Positions 26,309 to 35,109 of a DNA stretch of 64,000 nucleotides are shown piece by piece. The notes under the pieces are model-generated. The model did no database searches. It was given only the letters and a program-made list of their open reading frames with translations, and was not told the DNA's origin. The stretch spans positions 10,044,001 through 10,108,000 of the forward strand of contig NZ_CP107935.1 of the NCBI RefSeq assembly GCF_036038375.1. Reading direction: 5' to 3'. Numbering within the stretch: the first letter of the stretch is position 1; the number at the start of each line of letters is the position of its first letter. The DNA is from Streptomyces sp. NBC_00414 (GTDB lineage Bacteria > Actinomycetota > Actinomycetes > Streptomycetales > Streptomycetaceae). The position numbers were made by a program, and so were the translations under genes.

Positions 26309-26635
26309 GCGGTTGTTCTCCTTGCGGCTGGACGACCGTGGTCGGCGTCGGCCTGGGTGGAGTCACCGCGTGGCATAACTGTGATGAGTCACGTCGAAAT
26401 GGCGGACAAGCTGCTGATCAAGCCAACAGGGTGGGCCAGGCCGACGCCGACGTCCGGCAGACATCTCGGGGGCACGGCAAGCTCTGACGAGCCGCCAATT
26501 ACCGTTTCGGGTCATGCCGGAACGCCGACGCCGAGCCTGACAGCAGCCCAACCCGGGCCGCAGTCGAACTATCACAGTTACCGTTTTCATGGCTCCGCAG
26601 CGCGGCCTTCTACGAACCCCGCCCAGCCGCAGCGG
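26309..26635. other. non-coding region upstream of IS110 transposase, candidate bridge-RNA locus
   Basis: 327 bases without a gene. It contains a perfect 16-base inverted repeat (GTCGGCGTCGGCCTGG at 26341-26356; its complement at 26436-26451) enclosing 79 bases. A wider 10-base inverted repeat (TAACTGTGAT at 26376-26385 and its complement at 26571-26580) is also present. In IS110-group elements the bridge RNA is encoded upstream of the transposase, so this is where it would be expected. Confidence 0.4.
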
Positions 26636-27124
26636 TCATCTGACCAGGGGATCCGCCAACAGATCCACCTGATCGCTCTCAACATCGAACCCAAGGACCG
26701 GATGGCTGGGAGCGCCGCCCTCGCAATACATCACCACCGGCCTGCCCAACCGCCGCCCGATCGCGGTGAGGAAGCCGCAGAGCACGTCGAGTCGCTCTTG
26801 GCCCTGAAGCTCCCGCAGATCAACATCGAAGTCGATCTCCTCCACCGAATAGAAACGGAAGATCGCCAATACATCGGCAGTCGGCCAGATCCGCAGTACC
26901 GCGCACTCCGCGTCAGCGGGACGAGATAGCACTGCCTCCGCGCGAGGCACCGGAAGCACTGTCTCGCCTTCGGAGTACTGGCACATCCAGCCGCTCAGCC
27001 CGACGAGATCGAGGACCGCTTGCCAGTCCTCCACCGAGGTCTCGGGAACAAGCACGTCTGGCAACGACCCCATCATATCGGGGTCGAAGAAGCTCTTGAC
27101 GTCGTCCCACAGCAGATCAGCCAC
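26636..27124 (-). CDS. conserved hypothetical 162-aa protein
   Basis: Starts at GTG (VADLLWDDVKSFFDPDMMGSLPD) and continues with SVEDWQAVLDLVGLSGW, AECAVLRIWPTADVLAIFRFYSVEEIDFDVDLRELQGQERLDVLCGFL and RRLGRPVVMYCEGG. Acidic, cytosolic, no known motif. The form recalls small actinobacterial proteins found near toxin or transposon regions, including possible immunity-type proteins, but I cannot assign it. An in-frame ORF extends 11 codons upstream; the GTG was chosen because conserved-looking sequence starts there. Confidence 0.65.
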   Translation of the reverse strand: MADLLWDDVKSFFDPDMMGSLPDVLVPETSVEDWQAVLDLVGLSGWMCQYSEGETVLPVPRAEAVLSRPADAECAVLRIWPTADVLAIFRFYSVEEIDFDVDLRELQGQERLDVLCGFLTAIGRRLGRPVVMYCEGGAPSHPVLGFDVESDQVDLLADPLVR

Positions 27125-27246
27125 CCCGCGATCCTGCCCGCCACACCTTCGCAGCACAAACAGTTTCCTTGGCCGAACTCATAGGGGCAGCCCCCGCGAA
27201 AGGACCACGAACTCGCCTGCCCTGTAAGGGGTTTCACGGACCCTCA

Positions 27247-28638
27247 CTACAGAGCTGGCTTGCCCTTCGTGAACAGCCACGTCTGGAACAGTGCGTCGAG
27301 CTGCTTGCCAGAGATCTTCTCGGCGAGCCGGATGAAGTCGTCGGTGTTCGCGTTCCCGTACCGGTTCTGCTTGGTCCACGCCGGGAGCAGCTTGAAGAAC
27401 GCCTTGTCACCGATGCGCTCACGCAGGACCTGGAGCGTCATCGCGCCGCGCTGATAGACGGCGGAGGCGAACATCGTGTCGCGCTGCGGATCGCCGACGA
27501 CCGTCTGCCAGAAGGCCGAGTCGGCGGGGCGTGAGTTGTAACCCGCGAGGAAGGCGTCATGGGCGCTCTGGGTGCCCTTGTGCTCGCTCCACAGCCACTG
27601 GGAGTAGGTCGCGAAGCCCTCGTTCAGCCAGATGTGCTTCCACTTCTCGACCGAGACGGAGTCGCCGAACCACTGGTGGGCGAGCTCGTGGGCGATGGTC
27701 GACTCGCTGCGGACGGCCGAGTAGACCGGCTTGGTCTGCGTCTCCAGGGAGAAGCCGGCCTGCGGCATGTCGTCGACGATCGCGCCGGTCTCCTCGAAGG
27801 GATAGGGCCCGAAGATCTCCGACCAGTAGTCGGTGACCTCGGCCGTGACCCCGTACACGTCGACGTTGTTGCTGTTCTCCAGGACGGGGTCGATGGCGAC
27901 GTAGATCGGGATGCCCGCCGGGGTCCTGCCCTGCTTCACGTCGAACTTGCCGATGGTGGCGGTCGCGAGATACGTCGCCATGGGCTTCGTCTCGCGCCAG
28001 TGGGCGACGGTCTGATCGCCCTTGTCGTACGTGCCGACCAGACGGCCGTTGGAGACCCCTGTCAGGCCCTCGGGAGCCTTGATACGGATGTCGAAGGCGG
28101 CCTTGTCCCCCGGGTGGTCGCTGGAGGGGAACCATGTCGACGCGGCGTTGGGCTCGCACGCGACGAAGACGCCGTCGGTGGTCTTCATCCAGCCGTAGTC
28201 GGAGCCGAAGACGATGGGGCCGCTCAGCGGCTCGGGCACGCCGCCGTAGGTCACGGTCACAGTGAACGTCCTGTTCTTGCCCAGGCTGTCGCGCGGGCTG
28301 ACGCGGATCTCGTCGCCCGCGCGCGTGAACCGCGCCCGTCTGTTGTTCACCTCGATCTTCGTCACCTCCAGCTTCTGGAGATCGAGGTCGAAGGAGGAGA
28401 GGTTCTGGGTGGCGCGCGCGGTGATCGTGGTGCGGCCGTCGAGGCGGTCGGTGCCGGGGTCGTACGCCACGTCGAGGCCGTAGTGGCGTACGTCGAATCC
28501 GCCGTTGCCGAGCTGCGGAAAGTACGGGTCGCCCACGCCGTCGGCGCCCGGGTGGGGCCCAGGGGCGGCGGCGATCAGGCAGAAGGAGGCGGCGGCTGTG
28601 GCCAGCGTCCCCAGACGTGCCGAACGGGAGAGAGCCAT
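27247..28638 (-). CDS. secreted M1-family metallopeptidase
   Basis: 463-residue zinc aminopeptidase-like enzyme. Signal peptide at residues 1-25 (LGTLATAAASFCLIAAAPG). N-terminal beta-sandwich domain to about residue 210, then the gluzincin core: HELAHQWFGDSV with the two zinc histidines and catalytic Glu, and the third ligand Glu in WLNEGFATYSQWLW. The usual GxMEN exopeptidase motif appears altered as PQAGFSLETQTKP, with Glu kept. It lacks the C-terminal ERAP-like domain of the larger M1 enzymes, as do other short actinobacterial members. Secreted peptide degradation is the likely role. Confidence 0.9.
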   Translation of the reverse strand: MALSRSARLGTLATAAASFCLIAAAPGPHPGADGVGDPYFPQLGNGGFDVRHYGLDVAYDPGTDRLDGRTTITARATQNLSSFDLDLQKLEVTKIEVNNRRARFTRAGDEIRVSPRDSLGKNRTFTVTVTYGGVPEPLSGPIVFGSDYGWMKTTDGVFVACEPNAASTWFPSSDHPGDKAAFDIRIKAPEGLTGVSNGRLVGTYDKGDQTVAHWRETKPMATYLATATIGKFDVKQGRTPAGIPIYVAIDPVLENSNNVDVYGVTAEVTDYWSEIFGPYPFEETGAIVDDMPQAGFSLETQTKPVYSAVRSESTIAHELAHQWFGDSVSVEKWKHIWLNEGFATYSQWLWSEHKGTQSAHDAFLAGYNSRPADSAFWQTVVGDPQRDTMFASAVYQRGAMTLQVLRERIGDKAFFKLLPAWTKQNRYGNANTDDFIRLAEKISGKQLDALFQTWLFTKGKPAL

Positions 28639-29063
28639 GAGTCATCCCTTCGCGCGTGTTCCGATGAGACGGACACGCAGACTCTGCACTCTCCCGTATG
28701 GGCGTGTACATGACCTGGTGCCGGATCTTTGCCAAGTCATCAGGTGCTACTGGGCAGTTGACGCCTGACCCTTGACCTCCGCTTCCAAGACGTCCTCCGA
28801 TTCCGAGATGTCCCCCGGGACGTCCTCCGCTTCCGAGGCGTCCTCCGAGACCAGCGCCCCCACGCGCTGCAGGGGAACGGCCCCGTTCGTGCGGCTGCCG
28901 CCGCCGGACAACCAGGCCGGAGCCGACGTATCGCGAGGCCGCCGCCCCGTCCTTCCGTCTCATTTCGCGCTTGTCCCACACACCGCATGCGCCGGCCCAC
29001 AGCCCCGTCCCATAACCTCGTCCGTGGAGACGTCGGATCAAGGATCTCCATGTCGAGGAGGCG
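28639..29063. other. 425-base intergenic region with 18-bp repeats
   Basis: No supported gene. Three 18-base units of the form CTCCGCTTCCAAGACGTC lie at 28777-28794, 28795-28812 and 28825-28842, the last two separated by 12 bases. GAGGAGG before 29064 is the ribosome-binding site of the next gene. Confidence 0.6.
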
Positions 29064-29921
29064 ATGGTGTTCAAGAGGCGGATGCGTCTGCTCGCGGGCG
29101 CCCTGATCGTGGCCTGCATAGTCCTCGTCGGCCCCAGTGCCCCGACCGATGGCCCTTTCGCCAGGTCGATGTCCCTCGAAGCCACCGCGGATGTCGTACC
29201 GAACCGCGTCATGACGTGGAACATCTGCAACCCGTGCGAGGAGAGCAGCGCCGACCGGGCAGCGGAGATCGCCTCGTACGCCCCCCAGGTCGTCGGCCTC
29301 CAAGAGGCGTGCGTGCGAGACGTCGAGCGGATCCAGGATTATCTGGAGAGCCGACATGGCCTGGTCTACCAGGTCGAATACGGGTCCGTACTGCGGAGTT
29401 GGGGCCGTTGTGGGGGACTGCCGTGGAGTCCGGGAGCCTTCGGTCAGGCGATTCTCTCGTTGGCGCCGATGACGGAGCACGTCAACGTGGAGTACCCCGA
29501 CGGCGGATCCGAGGACCGCGGGTACATGGCCGTCACCACCACCGTGGGCGACCGGTCCGTCCGGATCTTCAACACCCACCTCGCCCAACGGCGTCAAGAG
29601 ACGATCCGGGCCGACCAGATCGGCGTACTCGCCGCAGCCGTCGCGCAATACGATCGCGCGATCGTTCTCGGTGACTTCAACGCCGTACCCGACGCCCCCG
29701 AACTCGCCGAGATGTGGGCACTGGCCACGGATGTGGACCCTCAGTGCCGGCCCGCGCCCTCCGGCGACTGCGAACTGACCACCGACTGGCAGAGCAAGTT
29801 CGACTACGTCTTCCTGCGAGGGATCATCCCGCTCGATCACCGTGTTCGTCCGACGCGGTACTCGGACCACCACCCGCTGTACGGCGACCTGGACATGTAT
29901 ACGGCGCAGCCGGGCCGCTGA
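29064..29921 (+). CDS. secreted endonuclease/exonuclease/phosphatase-family protein
   Basis: 285 residues. N-terminal signal (MVFKRRMRLLAGALIVACIVLVGP). The EEP fold is marked by VMTWNICNPC, VVGLQEAC (metal-binding Glu), IFNTHLAQ (catalytic His), IVLGDFNAVPD (Asp/Asn) and the closing TRYSDHHPLYGDL (Asp-His pair). All catalytic residues are in place, so it should be an active metal-dependent phosphodiesterase, probably a secreted DNase or a sphingomyelinase-like enzyme. GAGGAGG sits just before the ATG. It stands alone between the M1 peptidase and the GH81 gene. Confidence 0.88.
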   Translation: MVFKRRMRLLAGALIVACIVLVGPSAPTDGPFARSMSLEATADVVPNRVMTWNICNPCEESSADRAAEIASYAPQVVGLQEACVRDVERIQDYLESRHGLVYQVEYGSVLRSWGRCGGLPWSPGAFGQAILSLAPMTEHVNVEYPDGGSEDRGYMAVTTTVGDRSVRIFNTHLAQRRQETIRADQIGVLAAAVAQYDRAIVLGDFNAVPDAPELAEMWALATDVDPQCRPAPSGDCELTTDWQSKFDYVFLRGIIPLDHRVRPTRYSDHHPLYGDLDMYTAQPGR

Positions 29922-29941
29922 TCCTCCCGAGGTTCAACACT

Positions 29942-30038
29942 CCGCCACGTTCACCGCGCCACAGCGCGGCGCCGCCACGTTCACCGCGCCACCATGTGGC
30001 GCCGCCGCCACGTGCAGCAGGCCACCGCGCGGCGCCGC
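29942..30038 (+). repeat. 30-bp degenerate repeat, about 3 copies
   Basis: CCGCCACGTTCACCGCGCCA begins at 29942 and again at 29972; a diverged copy begins at about 30005. Each unit ends in a GC hairpin-like GCGCGGCGC or GTGGCGC. It lies between the nuclease stop and the GH81 promoter and may act in transcription termination. Confidence 0.65.
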
Positions 30039-30098
30039 CAACACGCGAACGCACAACACCCCCGGCGCCGCCGCACACCGCGTGTTGCGTTCAATGCA

Positions 30099-30128
30099 TT
30101 GACACGTCCATTACAAAGGCTTTACGTT
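30099..30128 (+). promoter_or_regulatory. probable sigma-70-type promoter of the GH81 gene
   Basis: TTGACA at 30099-30104, an 18-base spacer, and TACGTT at 30123-30128. This AT-richer patch stands out from its surroundings and directly precedes the palindromic operator. Confidence 0.6.
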
Positions 30129-30135
30129 GCGCTCA

Positions 30136-30153
30136 CCTGAGAGCGCTCTCAGG
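30136..30153. promoter_or_regulatory. 18-bp palindromic operator CCTGAGAGCGCTCTCAGG
   Basis: Perfect palindrome with centre GAGCGCTC, of the same form as CebR-type LacI-family operators in Streptomyces. It starts eight bases after the -10 box, where a bound repressor would block transcription of the GH81 glucanase gene. Confidence 0.7.
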
Positions 30154-30182
30154 CACCCGTCGCGTGAGACTTGAGGTGCCGC

Positions 30183-32960
30183 ATGCCATCCCCCCGCATC
30201 AGGCCGGCAGCCGGGTTGCTCCTGGCCTCAGCCCTCGTCGCCGTCGGCCTCGGTCCGGCCGCCGTACCAGCGGCAGCCGCCACCGTCCCCGTAGGCTCCG
30301 GCAGCTACTCCGACACCCGGCCCGCCGGTACGTCGGGCCCCACCACCAACACCGGCACGCCGGTCACGCCCAAGCTGACCGCCGCCGCCAAGGACCGGCC
30401 CGTCCCCACCAACGACTGGTGGTCCTCCCTCGCCTTCCAGCGCTACGGCGACAACCCGTACTCGACCCCCATGTACGGACACCCCCTCACCTACCAGGCC
30501 GCGTCCGGCGGGCTCGACGTCGGCTACCCGACGACCCCTGCGATCGTCGGCGACGGCCGCCAGTACGAGTACGCCCACAAGCGCGACCTCACCATCGGGC
30601 TGACCGGCCTCAACTCGCCCGACACCAAGGCCGACGACTGGTCCGACTGGACGGTCACCCCCCTGTGGTCCGACGGCACCCGCACCCTGCGCACCACCAT
30701 CGGCCACGGCTCCCCGTTCGTATACGCCAAGGGTTCCGGCGGCAACGCCCAGATCACCACCGCCGGCGCGCCCACCGTCTTCGCCGACCAGGGCAACGTC
30801 CTCGGCATCACCGTCGCCGGACACCACTACGCCCTCTTCGCGCCGACGGGCAGCGACTGGAACGTGGCCGGCTCCACCGTCACCGCGGGACTCGGCTCCA
30901 AGGACTACTTCTCCGTCGCCGTGCTGCCGTCCACCGACGCGCTGGCGACCTTCAAGAAGTACGCCTACAGCTTCGTCACCGACTCGAAGGCCACCTGGAG
31001 CTACACCGGCGGCACCGTCAAGGCCACCTACACGCTCACCACCGAGGCGAAGGAAGGCACCGAGCGCGGCACGCTCCAGGCCCTCTACCGCCACCAGTGG
31101 CTGAACACGACGGACGCCCTCACCTCGTATACCTACGTCTCGCCGCGCGGCACGATGAAGGTCCGCGAGTCGGCCTCCTTCACCACGAGCCAGAAGGCGT
31201 CGGCGGTGCTGCCCGGGCTGCCCAAGTCGAACGGTGTGGACACCGGCAGGCTGCGCGGCTACCTGAACGAGGTCGTGAACGCCGCCGACCCGTTCTCCGG
31301 AGCCTCCGACACCTACTGGACCGGCAAGGCCCTCGGCCGCCTCGCCCAACTCGTGCCCCTGGCCGACCAGATCGGTGAGACCGGCACCCGTGACAAACTC
31401 CTCGGCCTGATCAAGGGCAAGCTCCAGGACTGGTTCACGGCCGGCGGCGCGAACGAGTTCAGCTACGACAAGGACTGGAAGACGCTCACCGGCTACCCCG
31501 CCTCCTACGGCAGCGACACCGAGCTGAACGACCACCACTTTCACTACAGCTACTACGTGTACGCGGCTGCCGTCGTCGCCCAGTACGACCAGGCGTGGGC
31601 CGCCGACTCCGCCTGGGGCGGCATGGTCAAGGCCCTCGTACGGGACGCCGCCAACCCCAGCCGTACCGACACCACCTTCCCCTTCCTGCGCGGCTTCGAC
31701 GTCTACGCGGGCCACAGCTGGGCCTCCGGCCACCAGGGTTTCGCCGCCGGCAACAACCAGGAGTCCTCCTCCGAGTCCACCAACCTCAGCGCGGCCCTCG
31801 TCCTGTGGGGTTCCGCGACCGGCGACACCTCACTGCGTGACCTCGGTACGTTCCTGCTGACCACCGAGTCGGAGTCGATCGCCCAGTACTGGTTCGACGC
31901 CGACGAGCAGGTCTTCCCGTCCTCGTTCGCCAAGGACACGGCGGGCATGGTGTGGGGGAGCGGCGCCGCCTACGCCACCTGGTGGACCGCCAACCCCGAG
32001 GAGATCCACGGCATCAACGTCCTGCCCGTGACCGGCGGTTCACTCCACCTCGGCGGCGAGAAGGCCGCCATCCGGCGCAACATCGCCGAGATGGAACGGG
32101 AGAACGGCGGCCCCGCCGTCGAATGGCGGGACATCCTCTGGGAGTTCCAGTCCCTGGCCGACCCCGGCACCGCCAAGGCGAAGTGGGACGCGGGCAACGC
32201 CGGCTACACCCCGGAACAGGGCGAGTCGAAGGCGCACACCTACCACTGGATCAGCACCCTCGACTCCATCGGCGCCCCGGACGCCACCGTGACCGGTGAC
32301 ATCCCCACCTCCGCCGTCTTCACCAAGGGGACGACCCGGACGTACGCCGCCCACAACTACGGATCGACGGCCCGTACCGTAACGTTCTCCGACGGCAAGA
32401 CCCTTGCCGTGCCCGCCCGTTCCACCGCGAGCGGCACCGGGACCGGTTCGGAGGACCCCGATCCCGACCCGGACCCGCCGACCGGCGACACCTTCCAGCT
32501 GCGCACCGGTGGCGCGCTGACCACGGCGACCGGTGGCACGGCGGGCAGCGACACGATCGCCTCCGCCGGTGGCACCAACCACGACGGCACCCCGTACCAG
32601 CCCCTCGTCTACGAAGTGCGCGGAGTCAACGGCACGCTCACCCCGGGAGCGCAGAGCGCGTTCCGCCTCCAGGTGGACGCGGGCAGCACCGTCGGGCTCG
32701 GCCAACAGGCGCGGATCAGCTACGACTTCACCGGTGACGGTGCCTTCGATCGCACCGAGACGTACAACTACTTCGCGACCGATCCGGTCACCGGATGGGA
32801 GGAGTACTCGCAGGCGCGCGGTCTCAAGGCGTCCACGGGCAGCCTGGGCAATCTGGCCGGCGGCACCGTCCGCCTCGAAGTCTGGAACGCCATCGGCAAC
32901 GGCACATCGAAGCTGCAGACGGGCACGGACAAGTCCGTGCTGGTGATTCCCTACAGCTGA
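30183..32960 (+). CDS. secreted GH81 endo-beta-1,3-glucanase with CBM56-like domain
   Basis: 925 residues. Signal peptide (about residues 1-35, ending AVPAAAA). The family 81 catalytic region spans about 50-750: PVPTNDWWSSLAFQRYGDNPYSTPMYGHPL at the start, catalytic DHHFHYSYYVYAAAVVAQYD, and the glutamate block NNQESSSESTNLSAALVLWG. A Gly/Thr/Asp-Pro linker (TGTGSEDPDPDPDPP) leads to a C-terminal domain matching CBM56-type beta-1,3-glucan binding modules (FQLRTGGALTT, SDTIASAGGTNHDGTPYQPLVYEV). Start is the ATG with GAGGTG before it. It degrades fungal or callose beta-1,3-glucan outside the cell, under the operator just upstream. Confidence 0.92.
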   Translation: MPSPRIRPAAGLLLASALVAVGLGPAAVPAAAATVPVGSGSYSDTRPAGTSGPTTNTGTPVTPKLTAAAKDRPVPTNDWWSSLAFQRYGDNPYSTPMYGHPLTYQAASGGLDVGYPTTPAIVGDGRQYEYAHKRDLTIGLTGLNSPDTKADDWSDWTVTPLWSDGTRTLRTTIGHGSPFVYAKGSGGNAQITTAGAPTVFADQGNVLGITVAGHHYALFAPTGSDWNVAGSTVTAGLGSKDYFSVAVLPSTDALATFKKYAYSFVTDSKATWSYTGGTVKATYTLTTEAKEGTERGTLQALYRHQWLNTTDALTSYTYVSPRGTMKVRESASFTTSQKASAVLPGLPKSNGVDTGRLRGYLNEVVNAADPFSGASDTYWTGKALGRLAQLVPLADQIGETGTRDKLLGLIKGKLQDWFTAGGANEFSYDKDWKTLTGYPASYGSDTELNDHHFHYSYYVYAAAVVAQYDQAWAADSAWGGMVKALVRDAANPSRTDTTFPFLRGFDVYAGHSWASGHQGFAAGNNQESSSESTNLSAALVLWGSATGDTSLRDLGTFLLTTESESIAQYWFDADEQVFPSSFAKDTAGMVWGSGAAYATWWTANPEEIHGINVLPVTGGSLHLGGEKAAIRRNIAEMERENGGPAVEWRDILWEFQSLADPGTAKAKWDAGNAGYTPEQGESKAHTYHWISTLDSIGAPDATVTGDIPTSAVFTKGTTRTYAAHNYGSTARTVTFSDGKTLAVPARSTASGTGTGSEDPDPDPDPPTGDTFQLRTGGALTTATGGTAGSDTIASAGGTNHDGTPYQPLVYEVRGVNGTLTPGAQSAFRLQVDAGSTVGLGQQARISYDFTGDGAFDRTETYNYFATDPVTGWEEYSQARGLKASTGSLGNLAGGTVRLEVWNAIGNGTSKLQTGTDKSVLVIPYS

Positions 32961-32978
32961 ACCGGCGGACCGCGGCGG

Positions 32979-33008
32979 CGGGCATGGGCGGCATCAGGCC
33001 CATGCCCG
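32979..33008 (+). terminator. hairpin terminator after GH81 gene
   Basis: Perfect 11-bp stem CGGGCATGGGC / GCCCATGCCCG with an 8-base loop, 18 bases after the stop codon. Confidence 0.75.
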
Positions 33009-33069
33009 TCCACACGGCGGCCCCCACACGGGCAGGGGTGCTCGGCCCGCCCTGTCTAGGGTGGAGAGC

Positions 33070-34275
33070 ATGCCATCCTCAACACCCGGCCAGTCGCCCC
33101 TCGTTGACCCCGCCGAGCTGAACACGGACCCGTACGCCGTGTACGCGCGGCTGCGCGAAGCCGGACCTGTGCACCGCATCACCGGGACGGACGGACTTCC
33201 GGCCTGGCTGGTCACGCGCTACGACGACATACGCCAGGCCATCGCCGACCCCCGGCTCTCCCTCGACAAGCGCAACGCGACACCCGGCGGCTACCACGGG
33301 CTCTCGCTGCCACCGGCCCTGGACGCCAATCTGCTCAACATGGACCCGCCGGACCACACCCGCATCCGGCGCCTGATATCGCAGGCGTTCACCCCGCGGC
33401 GTATCGCCCTCCTGCGCGAACCCATCAGGAAGACCGCCGACTCACTTCTCGACGCCATCGCACCGCAGGGCCGCGCCGACCTGATCGCCTCGTACGCCGC
33501 GCCGCTGCCGATCACCGTGATCTGCGAGCTTCTCGGAGTGACCCCGGACGACCGGCAGGACTTCCGGTCCTGGACCGACGCCCTGGTGGCCCCGGACCCG
33601 GCTCGACCGGACAGGGCCAAGGGAGCCGTCCGCTCCCTGCTGGCCTTCTTCACGCAGCTGATCGCAGGCAAGCGGGCTGCGCCCGCCGACGACCTGCTCT
33701 CCGCCATGATCGCCGCCCGGGACGACGACGATGACCGGCTGAGCGAGGACGAGCTGATGTCCCTGGCGTTTCTGATCCTGTTCGCCGGCTACGAGAACAC
33801 CGTCCACCTGATCGGCAACGCCACGCTGGCCCTGCTCAGCCACCCGGACCAACTGGCCGCGCTCCGCGCCGATCCCGGCCGACTGACCGGCGCGGTAGAG
33901 GAGCCGGCACGCTACGACGGGCCCGTACCCCTGGCCGTCCGCCGCTTCCCCACCGAGGACATCACCATCGGCGGGGTGACCATTCCCGCCGGAGAGACCG
34001 TCCTGCTGTCCCTGGCCGCGGCACACCGCGACCCACGCCGTTTCGACGATCCCGACCGGCTCGACATCGGCCGCGACGCGACCGGCCACCTCGCCCTCGG
34101 CCACGGCATCCACTACTGCCTCGGCGCACCTCTGGCCCGGATGGAGACCGAGATCGCGCTCGCCGCGCTTTTCGACCGCTTTCCCCGGCTCGCGCTCGAC
34201 CTTCCGCCGGAAGGACCACGCCGGCGGCCGTCGATGCGCTCCCGCGGCCTGCTCGCTCTCCCGGTCCGTTACTGA
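33070..34275 (+). CDS. cytochrome P450 (CYP107-like)
   Basis: 401-residue bacterial P450. NMDPPDHTRIRRLISQAFTPRRI is the C-helix region, the I-helix reads ILFAGYENTVHLIGN, the K-helix ExxR is in EEPARYDGPVPLAVRR, and the haem loop is LALGHGIHYCLGAPLARME with the ligand Cys. Two deviations: the I-helix threonine after the acid is Asn, and the first Phe of the haem signature is Leu. Chosen start is the ATG behind GGTGGAG; a GTG nine bases earlier is possible. No ferredoxin gene is adjacent, so electrons come from elsewhere. Substrate unknown; it stands alone, not in a biosynthetic cluster. Confidence 0.9.
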   Translation: MPSSTPGQSPLVDPAELNTDPYAVYARLREAGPVHRITGTDGLPAWLVTRYDDIRQAIADPRLSLDKRNATPGGYHGLSLPPALDANLLNMDPPDHTRIRRLISQAFTPRRIALLREPIRKTADSLLDAIAPQGRADLIASYAAPLPITVICELLGVTPDDRQDFRSWTDALVAPDPARPDRAKGAVRSLLAFFTQLIAGKRAAPADDLLSAMIAARDDDDDRLSEDELMSLAFLILFAGYENTVHLIGNATLALLSHPDQLAALRADPGRLTGAVEEPARYDGPVPLAVRRFPTEDITIGGVTIPAGETVLLSLAAAHRDPRRFDDPDRLDIGRDATGHLALGHGIHYCLGAPLARMETEIALAALFDRFPRLALDLPPEGPRRRPSMRSRGLLALPVRY

Positions 34276-34404
34276 CCACGTCAGAGCGGAAAGCTCCTGG
34301 TCGGACAGGTGATTGTGACCGTGAACCCGTCCACCAGGAGCCTGGTCACACGTCCAGGAGCTTCCTCACACATCCGGACGTACGAACCCGTCGCCGCCGG
34401 GAGG

Positions 34405-35109
34405 TCAGCCCGCGACGGTGTTGTAGTTGATGATCTGCTCCACCTTGAGAGCGACCGCACCGGCCAGGGGGCTGTCCGCGCCTTTCCTCACCACATCGGG
34501 TAACCGGTGCGCCTCCTCCTCGGTGACCGCCACCATGCCCCAGAACGCGTTGAAGCCCGAAGGCTCCACGGGCTTGTCGACGGCCGCCCCGACGGTCACG
34601 ACGCCGTCGTCCTCGGACAGGGCCAGCGCGCCCATCTGCCGCAGGGTGTCGGGATCCCGCTCCTCGGCGGCCACGACGCTCCAGCCCGCCACCTCCACCT
34701 GTTGAAGGGCGGCGAGAAGGCTGCCGGTGCTGCCGGCACCGCTGACAACGATGTCGGGGAGCACAAGGGCCACCGGCCCCCGCGTCATCGGCAGGGCGGA
34801 CCGGATCGCGCCGTCGAGATCCGGTTCGAACGACTGGTCCTGGTGGACGAAGACCATCTGAAAGGTGTCGGCGTAGCGCGTGAGATAGCCCACCGTGTCC
34901 AGCTTGTGCGTCCCGAACACGACGATCAGACGCACGTTGAGTCCGCTTTTGGCCAGTTCGACGACGGGCTCCAGGCTGCGGTCCAGCACGGTGACCCCAG
35001 GAGCCAGACAGTGCAGCTCCTTCGAGTAGGGAGCCCTGAAGCGCGTTCCGAAGCCGGCGCAGGGCAGGATGATCGAGACATCGGGGACGGGCTTGGCCGA
35101 TCTATGCAT
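34405..35109 (-). CDS. sugar-nucleotidyltransferase-like protein
   Basis: 234 residues with the nucleotidyltransferase signature SIILPCAGFGTRFRAPYSKEL at the N-terminus (GxGTRF and Lys), VALVLPDIVVS as the metal-binding region, and an AFWGMVAVT segment. Shorter than complete glucose-1-phosphate nucleotidyltransferases (about 290), lacking their C-terminal helices. A longer frame runs 40 codons upstream but has no family content, so the ATG before HRSAKP is used. Cytosolic; probably activates or senses a sugar phosphate. It is divergent from a glycosyltransferase gene. Confidence 0.75.
   Translation of the reverse strand: MHRSAKPVPDVSIILPCAGFGTRFRAPYSKELHCLAPGVTVLDRSLEPVVELAKSGLNVRLIVVFGTHKLDTVGYLTRYADTFQMVFVHQDQSFEPDLDGAIRSALPMTRGPVALVLPDIVVSGAGSTGSLLAALQQVEVAGWSVVAAEERDPDTLRQMGALALSEDDGVVTVGAAVDKPVEPSGFNAFWGMVAVTEEEAHRLPDVVRKGADSPLAGAVALKVEQIINYNTVAG

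Noticed and set aside
28740..29873. 377-codon minus-strand frame over the endonuclease gene
   Set aside because: The + strand has all EEP catalytic motifs and a good ribosome site; the minus frame has none.
34296..34370. AAGCTCCTGG and CCAGGAGCTT arms flanking the 3' ends of the P450 and nucleotidyltransferase genes
   Set aside because: The arms are 10 bases but more than 45 bases apart; a terminator is possible but not supported.
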